9,715 nt of DNA, from the NCBI GenBank assembly GCA_020354275.1, contig CP070645.1, positions 1,424,512-1,434,226 of the forward strand. Reading direction: 5' to 3'. Each line of letters begins with the position of its first letter. The first letter of the stretch is position 1. The notes beneath the pieces are model-generated. The model was not told the DNA's origin. It searched no databases and saw only the letters and a list, made by a program, of their open reading frames with translations. Below, one piece after another: positions 7,161 to 9,715 of this stretch. The position numbers and the translations under genes are program-made. The stretch comes from Dehalococcoidales bacterium. Its GTDB lineage: Bacteria > Chloroflexota > Dehalococcoidia > Dehalococcoidales > UBA2162.

Positions 7161-7189
7161 ATTATAAAGCAACTACTCCTCAAGGTCAA
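7161..7189 (-). promoter_or_regulatory. clpC promoter
   Basis: On the minus strand TTGACC (7184-7189) and a perfect TATAAT (7161-7166) are separated by exactly 17 bp, about 41 nt before the Shine-Dalgarno. A single GGTCAAA sequence overlaps the -35 on the plus strand. It resembles half of a CtsR operator, but the required tandem second copy is absent. No CIRCE element is present. Confidence 0.82.
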
Positions 7190-7237
7190 AGACCGAAAGT
7201 CGATACCGAATATTCGCCGCTTCTATTACTAGTAAAG

Positions 7238-7360
7238 CCCCCTGGCAGTGGCATATTTTCCACAAGGAGTCGCCCCCTCAGTATCGTCTGCGCTGAGGCG
7301 TTTCACTTCCGTGTTCGGGATGGGAACGGGTGGTTCCACCTCGCTCTAACCACCAGAAGG
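7238..7360 (-). rRNA. 5S ribosomal RNA
   Basis: The minus strand carries the 5S core, including CCGAACACGGAAGTGAAACG (loop B/helix III region). The 5' strand CCTTCTGGTGG pairs with the 3' strand CACTGCCAGGGGG to close helix I. The ends are estimated from helix I pairing and may be off by a few bases. The gene has its own promoter (7434-7462) and lies about 2 kb from the 23S gene, so it is not in a normal 23S-5S unit. A hairpin, AAGGCT/AGCCTT (7357-7374), overlaps the presumed 5' end and could mark processing. I see no U-rich terminator between it and the clpC promoter. Confidence 0.93.
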
Positions 7361-7433
7361 CTATCACCAGCCTTAGAAAGCCTATTCAAATGTTAAAACG
7401 CTAAAATATGCTTTTTGTTAGTCCAGCGAAGTA

Positions 7434-7462
7434 AGTATACACAAATTGTGCCTAAAAGTCAA
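7434..7462 (-). promoter_or_regulatory. Dedicated 5S rRNA promoter
   Basis: On the minus strand TTGACT (7457-7462) and TATACT (7434-7439) are 17 bp apart, each one base from consensus. The predicted start near 7427 leaves a leader of about 67 nt before the mature 5S. A CCCCA/TGGGG inverted repeat (7466-7482) lies just upstream of the -35. Confidence 0.8.
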
Positions 7463-7529
7463 TCTCCCCAGCGTAAATGGGGTAAGTATGAGGCTGGGAC
7501 TGAGTCTGATACGTTGGAAGTCTTTCTTG

Positions 7530-7605
7530 AAATCCCCCTTAATCCCCCTTTGTGAAAGGGGGAAATTACCCTCTCCCTTTGGTAAAGGGAGATACAGAGG
7601 GATTT
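7530..7605. repeat. MITE-like palindromic repeat with cloverleaf fold
   Basis: A 76-bp element has outer arms AAATCCC (from 7530) and GGGATTT (to 7605). Between them are two perfect 8-bp hairpins: CCCCCTTT-GTG-AAAGGGGG (7544-7562) and CTCCCTTT-GGT-AAAGGGAG (7573-7591). CCCCCTTAAT-type repeats like this are common as dispersed, non-coding palindromes in environmental bacterial genomes (general knowledge, not checked here). It fills most of the gap between the cysteine-rich gene and the 5S promoter. An open frame running through it on the plus strand is not a gene. Confidence 0.68.
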
Positions 7606-7614
7606 GGGGTGGCT

Positions 7615-8115
7615 CTAGTAGCTTATCTCAAACACGCATTCATCAGAGCTATCAAGGATAGTCCGCAGCTTCCTGGCGACAACGGGTTTTCCCAGGACAG
7701 ATGAGAACAGCTTTTCGTACCAGCCTTCCGAACAGTGACAGTAGAGGGGAGACAGGTCTTTTATCCTGGGGGCAAGGCTACAATAACACTGGTCATATAT
7801 GCCGATTAGTTTGCCGTCTTTAACGTGTAGCTTGCCGCCGCCAATGCGTGTTTCATTTAACCGGCTCAGAAAGTCCTCGAAGCTCTCCGCCTCCGTATAA
7901 ATGGACTTTGCCCGTCTAATAAAACTTTCCGGGATGCACCGATAACCGCACGGCTTCATAACCCGCGCCACCATTCCAGCCACATATGTATTTTCAAGCC
8001 CGGCAAGAACCGCTCTTACGTCCACTTCCCCACCGGCTCTGGTAACGCTTTCATAGGCAGCGTTTCCCGCGTTAACCCTGATGCTCTCCAGAATCCGCTC
8101 AACCTCACGGGGCAT
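7615..8115 (-). CDS. Conserved-looking cysteine-rich protein of unknown function
   Basis: The 166-aa soluble protein has no signal peptide or membrane segment. The N-terminal third looks helical. Seven cysteines follow: Cys56 and Cys60 (PCGYRC), Cys110 and Cys112 (DQCYCS), Cys126 and Cys128 (YCHCSEGWYEKLF), and Cys160 (DECVFEI) near the C-terminus. The central IGGGKLHVKDGKLIGIYDQCYC and the C-terminal GWYEKLFSSVLGKPVVARK with a late Cys recall small uncharacterised families (DUF6144-like) and the end of ATC-hydrolase/V4R-type proteins. The resemblance is from memory and gives no function. The cysteine pairs suggest a metal or redox centre. The ATG at 8115 has AGGAGG about 9 nt upstream, and a promoter with an inverted repeat lies at 8158-8191. 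It sits alone between the HNH gene and the MITE-like repeat. Confidence 0.88.
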   Translation of the reverse strand: MPREVERILESIRVNAGNAAYESVTRAGGEVDVRAVLAGLENTYVAGMVARVMKPCGYRCIPESFIRRAKSIYTEAESFEDFLSRLNETRIGGGKLHVKDGKLIGIYDQCYCSLAPRIKDLSPLYCHCSEGWYEKLFSSVLGKPVVARKLRTILDSSDECVFEISY

Positions 8116-8157
8116 AATCCTCGTCCTCCTTGTATTAAACGTAACGCTTTAAGGGGA

Positions 8158-8191
8158 ATAGTATCTGAATGCCAGTTGTTTGTAAAACTGG
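8158..8191 (-). promoter_or_regulatory. Promoter and candidate operator of the cysteine-rich gene
   Basis: On the minus strand TTTACA (8181-8186) and TACTAT (8158-8163) are 17 bp apart. A perfect 6-bp inverted repeat, CCAGTT-N8-AACTGG (8172-8191), covers the -35 box, a common repressor position. The Shine-Dalgarno and ATG follow within 50 nt. Confidence 0.55.
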
Positions 8192-8258
8192 TTGCGGGTG
8201 AGTGGGGGAGGGGGAGGCTTGGATGCAGTGTAATTGATTCTAGGGGTTAGATTTCAGG

Positions 8259-8960
8259 CTATTCAATTCTATCTCGTTTTGCGATATTGTGTTTGGCGCA
8301 TAGGAGTTGAACATTCTCTGCTACAAGGGAAGACCCCCCTTTTGAAAAGGGTATGATATGGTCAAAGTGAAGATTGGTAGTACTAGCGCATATAACACAC
8401 TTACCTTTGTCTCGCTTCCAGACATTCATTTTTACATATGAAGGGACTAATCTGTTATAATTGAGTTCAACTTCAGATTCGCCCCCTTCTTCCATGCGTT
8501 CAGTATTTTCCGTCAATAGGAGTTTGAATTTGAAAACTTTTCTATCGTTGCTATATTCTTGCCATGCGTCTACAAGTTCAAATATACCGTTGTATACCCA
8601 TATCCCAGAACGGATTTTCTCATAAACCCTAACTAGTTCTGTTTTTAGTTGTTCCTTGCCATGTCTTTTCACTGCTTCATAGAATTGTCCATTCTGAGTG
8701 AGTGTGCCACTAGGGTTTCTTATTGGTTGGTCTACATTTTTAGGAATAGGTGTTTCTTGTGTTTTATGAACATCATGCCCCTCATATATGAGTATACGAC
8801 CATCGTCTTCTATCCTGTCAGCATAGGGAGCATTTGACCTAAGGCTCATAAGTATAACACTAATATCTCCACGTAAATGAAAATTCATACCACGTTGAAG
8901 GCTGACACCTTCTTGTTGGCACATTTCTAAATATGAAATTACATCCCCAGGACTAATCAT
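8259..8960 (-). CDS. SRA-like/HNH endonuclease, probable modification-dependent (type IV) restriction enzyme
   Basis: Residue numbers count from the TTG at 8966. The N-terminal part looks like an SAD/SRA (YDG) base-flipping domain: SVILMSLRSNAPYADRIEDD (36-55), ILIYEGHD, DQPIRNPSGTLTQNGQFYEA (79-98), then VRVYEKIRSGIWVYNGIFEL and a basic strand KVFKFKLLL. SRA domains recognise 5-methyl- or 5-hydroxymethylcytosine. The C-terminus is an HNH nuclease: Cys190-x2-Cys193, the DH pair Asp202-His203 (FDHIIPFSKGG), Asn218 (ENVQ) and LCAKHN with His226. This order matches known SRA-HNH enzymes such as TagI, which cut modified foreign DNA. I chose the ATG at 8960 because GAGGT lies 9 nt upstream; for the TTG at 8966 it would be only 3 nt away. 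The gene is clearly AT-richer than its neighbours: a sample line, 8701-8760, has 23 of 60 G+C, against 40 of 60 at 6541-6600 in clpC. No methyltransferase partner is adjacent, as expected for type IV. Confidence 0.88.
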   Translation of the reverse strand: MISPGDVISYLEMCQQEGVSLQRGMNFHLRGDISVILMSLRSNAPYADRIEDDGRILIYEGHDVHKTQETPIPKNVDQPIRNPSGTLTQNGQFYEAVKRHGKEQLKTELVRVYEKIRSGIWVYNGIFELVDAWQEYSNDRKVFKFKLLLTENTERMEEGGESEVELNYNRLVPSYVKMNVWKRDKGKCVICASTTNLHFDHIIPFSKGGSSLVAENVQLLCAKHNIAKRDRIE

Positions 8961-8973
8961 ATACAATTGACCT

Positions 8974-8985
8974 CGGTATATACCG
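8974..8985. promoter_or_regulatory. 12-bp perfect palindrome at the HNH gene start site
   Basis: CGGTATATACCG is a perfect palindrome lying just after the predicted transcription start (about 8988) and ending in the Shine-Dalgarno region of the endonuclease gene. That is where an operator or a translation-masking hairpin would act. Confidence 0.45.
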
Positions 8986-8994
8986 TTTTGCTGA

Positions 8995-9003
8995 ATTATA
9001 TCA
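8995..9003 (-). promoter_or_regulatory. Extended -10 promoter of the HNH gene
   Basis: The minus strand reads TGATATAAT, a perfect TATAAT (8995-9000) with the TGn extension. No good -35 box lies 16-18 bp upstream, which is typical of extended -10 promoters. Start is predicted near 8988. Confidence 0.6.
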
Positions 9004-9030
9004 TAGGTCAGTGGTTGATTTATAAAAGGT

Positions 9031-9060
9031 AAAAAGAAGGCACCTTAATAGATGCCACCT
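9031..9060 (-). terminator. Intrinsic terminator after the small membrane protein gene
   Basis: In minus-strand RNA, GGCAUC pairs with GGUGCC across a 6-nt loop. An outer AGG/UCU stem follows beyond a U-U mismatch, then UUUUU (plus 9031-9035). It separates the small membrane gene from the HNH transcription unit. Confidence 0.6.
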
Positions 9061-9068
9061 ATTTTCTC

Positions 9069-9096
9069 TCTGACTAATACCAACTCTGAAGCAGGC
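9069..9096. repeat. 28-bp direct repeat, left copy
   Basis: These 28 bases are identical to 9394-9421, at a spacing of 325 bp; core ACTAATACCAACTCTGAAGC. The match continues imperfectly for several bases into what is 23S 3'-end sequence in the other copy. This copy lies 13 bp past the stop of the small membrane gene. Confidence 0.93.
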
Positions 9097-9109
9097 TAGG
9101 CCTGAACAC

Positions 9110-9298
9110 TCAATCGCGTGCCACCAACATTGCCAAACCAAACAGCAGGAAGCCAGCACCCATCCCGATTAAAAGGCCCTGCACGAGATAGCCCAGTGCC
9201 CAGCCAAGCCCGATGCCCATAAACAGCCCGGCCGGTATAAAAAGGCCACCGGCGGTCCTCCACTTATCTTTCTTAGGTTCCTTCGAATTTTCAGACAT
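9110..9298 (-). CDS. Small glycine-rich membrane protein, function unknown
   Basis: The 62-aa protein has a charged N-terminus (MSENSKEPKKDKWR). Two hydrophobic segments follow at about 16-38 and 39-60, rich in spaced glycines (GLFMGIGLGWALG; GLLIGMGAGFLLFGLAML), and a short RD tail. The pattern fits a helical hairpin packed through glycine-zipper contacts in the cytoplasmic membrane. It resembles AtpZ-like small membrane proteins only in general character, so I assign no function. The ATG at 9298 has GGGAGG 6 nt upstream, and a near-consensus promoter (9328-9356) precedes it. It lies between the 23S terminator and the next terminator, flanked by the 28-bp repeats. The good start signals argue that it is real despite its length. 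Confidence 0.82.
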   Translation of the reverse strand: MSENSKEPKKDKWRTAGGLFIPAGLFMGIGLGWALGYLVQGLLIGMGAGFLLFGLAMLVARD

Positions 9299-9327
9299 TT
9301 ACTGCCTCCCGATGAGACTGATGGCCA

Positions 9328-9356
9328 ATTCTAGACGGCTGACAACCTGGTGTCAA
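9328..9356 (-). promoter_or_regulatory. Near-consensus promoter of the small membrane protein gene
   Basis: On the minus strand a perfect TTGACA (9351-9356) and TAGAAT (9328-9333) are 17 bp apart. A TGACA/TGTCA inverted repeat (9340-9355, 6-bp centre) covers the -35 side of the spacer and could be an operator. Confidence 0.82.
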
Positions 9357-9360
9357 GTGT

Positions 9361-9390
9361 AAAAGAGAGGGGCCTTTAAGCCCCTCTCTT
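9361..9390 (-). terminator. Terminator after the 23S rRNA gene
   Basis: Perfect 11-bp arms, AAGAGAGGGGC and GCCCCTCTCTT, enclose a 6-nt loop, and the stem runs into four Us on the minus strand. It lies about 28 nt past the 23S 3' end, so the rRNA transcript probably stops here, before reaching the 5S gene. Confidence 0.82.
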
Positions 9391-9393
9391 AAA

Positions 9394-9421
9394 TCTGACT
9401 AATACCAACTCTGAAGCAGGC
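9394..9421. repeat. 28-bp direct repeat, right copy, overlapping the 23S 3' end
   Basis: This copy is identical to 9069-9096. Its right end (AGGC) falls in the last bases of the 23S gene, and the rest is the 23S trailer just before the terminator. This is presumably the original copy. Confidence 0.93.
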
Positions 9422-9715
9422 CAAGCCCTCGACCATTAGTACGGCTTAGCTAAATACATTACTGCACTTACACCCGCCGCCTATCAAACAAGTAGTCTAC
9501 TTGCGGTCTTACCCGGTTATACCGGTGGGAGATCTTATCTTGGAGTAGGCTTCGCACTTAGATGCTTTCAGCGCTTATCCTGACCAGACATAGCTATCCA
9601 GCCGTGCCCCTGGCGGGACAACTGGTACACCAGAGGTCTGTCCCTCTCGATCCTCTCGTACTAGAGAGAGCGCTCCTCAAATCTCCGGACGCCCACGACG
9701 GATAGAGACCGACAT
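9418..9715 (-). rRNA. 23S ribosomal RNA, 3' part (5' part beyond the window)
   Basis: The minus strand gives the last ~300 nt of 23S rRNA. The sarcin-ricin loop AGTACGAGAGGA is at 9651-9662. The 3' end has CGTACTAATGGTCGAGGGC followed by the terminal strand that would close helix 1. The end is estimated at about 9418 by analogy with the Escherichia coli terminus. Transcription runs leftward towards the 5S gene. The 16S gene and any tRNA spacer are not visible. Confidence 0.97.

Noticed and set aside
7184..7200. CtsR-like operator upstream of clpC
   Set aside because: Only one GGTCAAA half-site is present; the tandem second heptad expected three bases later does not match.
7446..7661. 71-aa plus-strand open frame
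   Set aside because: Most of it is the translated MITE-like palindrome, and it crosses the 5S promoter region and the end of the cysteine-rich gene.
8964..8966. TTG as start codon of the HNH gene
   Set aside because: GAGGT would be only 3 nt away, whereas the ATG two codons later has normal spacing; the difference is two residues.
7238..9715. CRISPR array in the repeat-bearing rRNA spacer
   Set aside because: The 28-bp repeat occurs only twice, 325 bp apart with a gene between, and no cas genes are present.

Overview
The window most likely comes from a chromosome of the phylum Chloroflexota, in or near the class Dehalococcoidia. This is an inference. It rests on clpC lying beside a 5S rRNA gene, a Na+-pump decarboxylase module next to radA, the housekeeping protein sequences, and the fairly GC-rich coding style. 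Apart from queF, every gene I can support lies on the minus strand, so the locus reads from right to left.

Right end (about 9715 to 7238): this is an expanded rRNA locus. The 3' end of a 23S rRNA gene is followed by a strong terminator. Three protein genes come next: a small two-helix membrane protein, an SRA-like/HNH endonuclease that looks like a modification-dependent (type IV) restriction enzyme, and a seven-cysteine protein of unknown function. Only then does the 5S rRNA gene appear, about 2 kb from the 23S and behind its own near-consensus promoter. A 28-bp perfect direct repeat of the 23S 3' terminus flanks the small membrane gene. A folded MITE-like repeat lies between the cysteine protein and the 5S gene. 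The endonuclease gene is visibly more AT-rich than its surroundings and looks acquired.

Middle (7200 to 2885): clpC has its own textbook sigma-70-type promoter just past the 5S gene. After it comes an intergenic hairpin whose U-tract favours plus-strand termination. Then follows a compact oadG-biotin carrier-oadB cluster: a 54-aa one-helix gamma-like subunit, a 73-aa stand-alone biotinyl protein that starts with TTG, and the multi-spanning beta subunit. These are membrane-side parts of a biotin-dependent, Na+-translocating decarboxylase. The carboxyltransferase (alpha) subunit is not in the window. A large stem-loop separates the biotin gene from oadB.

Left end (2848 to 1): radA, probably transcribed from its own promoter as a leaderless mRNA, is followed by a class I SAM methyltransferase gene. 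That gene converges with queF with no bases between the two stop codons. Twelve codons of a possible divergent gene start run off the left edge.

Promoters, terminators and operators were read by eye, with spacings counted on the sequence. None has been tested by computation.
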